Positions 5,348 to 5,400 of a DNA stretch of 5,400 bases are shown in pieces. Source of the DNA: an uncultured Alphaproteobacteria bacterium. GTDB taxonomy: Bacteria; Pseudomonadota; Alphaproteobacteria; Thalassobaculales; Thalassobaculaceae. Under the pieces are notes generated by a model that did no database searches, was not told the origin of the DNA, and saw only the letters and a program-made list of their open reading frames with translations. The position numbers and the translations under genes were made by a program. Position 1 is the first letter of the stretch. Each line of letters begins with the position of its first letter. The stretch covers positions 1-5,400 of the forward strand of contig CALIMD010000209.1 in NCBI GenBank assembly GCA_938028645.1, written 5' to 3'.

Positions 5348-5400
5348 TTATTCGGTAAAAAAGGCATCCGCAGCACTATTAAAATTCAGTGGAAAGTCCC
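5348..5400 (-). CDS. Possible C-terminal tail of a leftward gene (cut by window edge)
   Basis: One minus-strand frame stays open from the right edge and reads DFPLNFNSAADAFFTE before a TAA at 5350-5348. The 17-codon stretch is too short to identify. The other two minus-strand frames stop sooner, and the same-strand neighbours make a gene end plausible here. No clear terminator follows. It could equally be non-coding. Confidence 0.2.
   Translation of the reverse strand, partial: DFPLNFNSAADAFFTE

Overview
The window looks like chromosomal DNA from a fairly AT-rich alphaproteobacterium, possibly a marine lineage; the exact group cannot be settled from the sequence. This rests on the MotB N-terminus, where a Gly/His-rich stretch runs straight into the transmembrane helix as is usual in alphaproteobacteria, and on the mix of an aspartate/glutamate leucyltransferase with CaiB/BaiF CoA-transferase and cupin genes. 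Gene packing is dense. I see no mobile element, RNA gene, CRISPR array or sign of recent transfer.

Layout. At the left edge is the 5' end of a leftward flavin-reductase-family gene (1-154, cut by the window). A 255-bp divergent intergenic region (155-409) follows. It holds three direct AACTTA copies exactly 31 bp apart, a sigma54-like -24/-12 element, a sigma70-like promoter and a small hairpin around the motA ribosome binding site. Rightward genes then run motA (410-1270), motB (1362-2432) and a leucyltransferase of the N-degron pathway, bpt (2551-3279). Convergent to these, and separated by only 28 bp, is a leftward pair: a 469-residue family III CoA-transferase (3308-4717) and, upstream of it, a one-domain cupin (4799-5212). 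The last ~190 bp hold the cupin promoter and possibly the C-terminal tail of one more leftward gene.

How the genes work together. MotA and MotB form the proton-driven flagellar stator: MotA is the channel and torque subunit, and MotB carries the proton-binding Asp and the peptidoglycan anchor. Bpt adds leucine to N-terminal Asp/Glu of proteins, marking them for ClpS/ClpAP; it is probably just a neighbour of motAB rather than a partner. The cupin and CoA-transferase may be co-expressed, but an AT-rich stem followed by a T-run lies between them. Their substrates cannot be told from sequence.

There is no obviously new system here. The points most worth checking are the motA control region, the structured motA-motB junction, a possible leaderless bpt transcript, and the one-and-a-half-domain architecture of the CoA-transferase.
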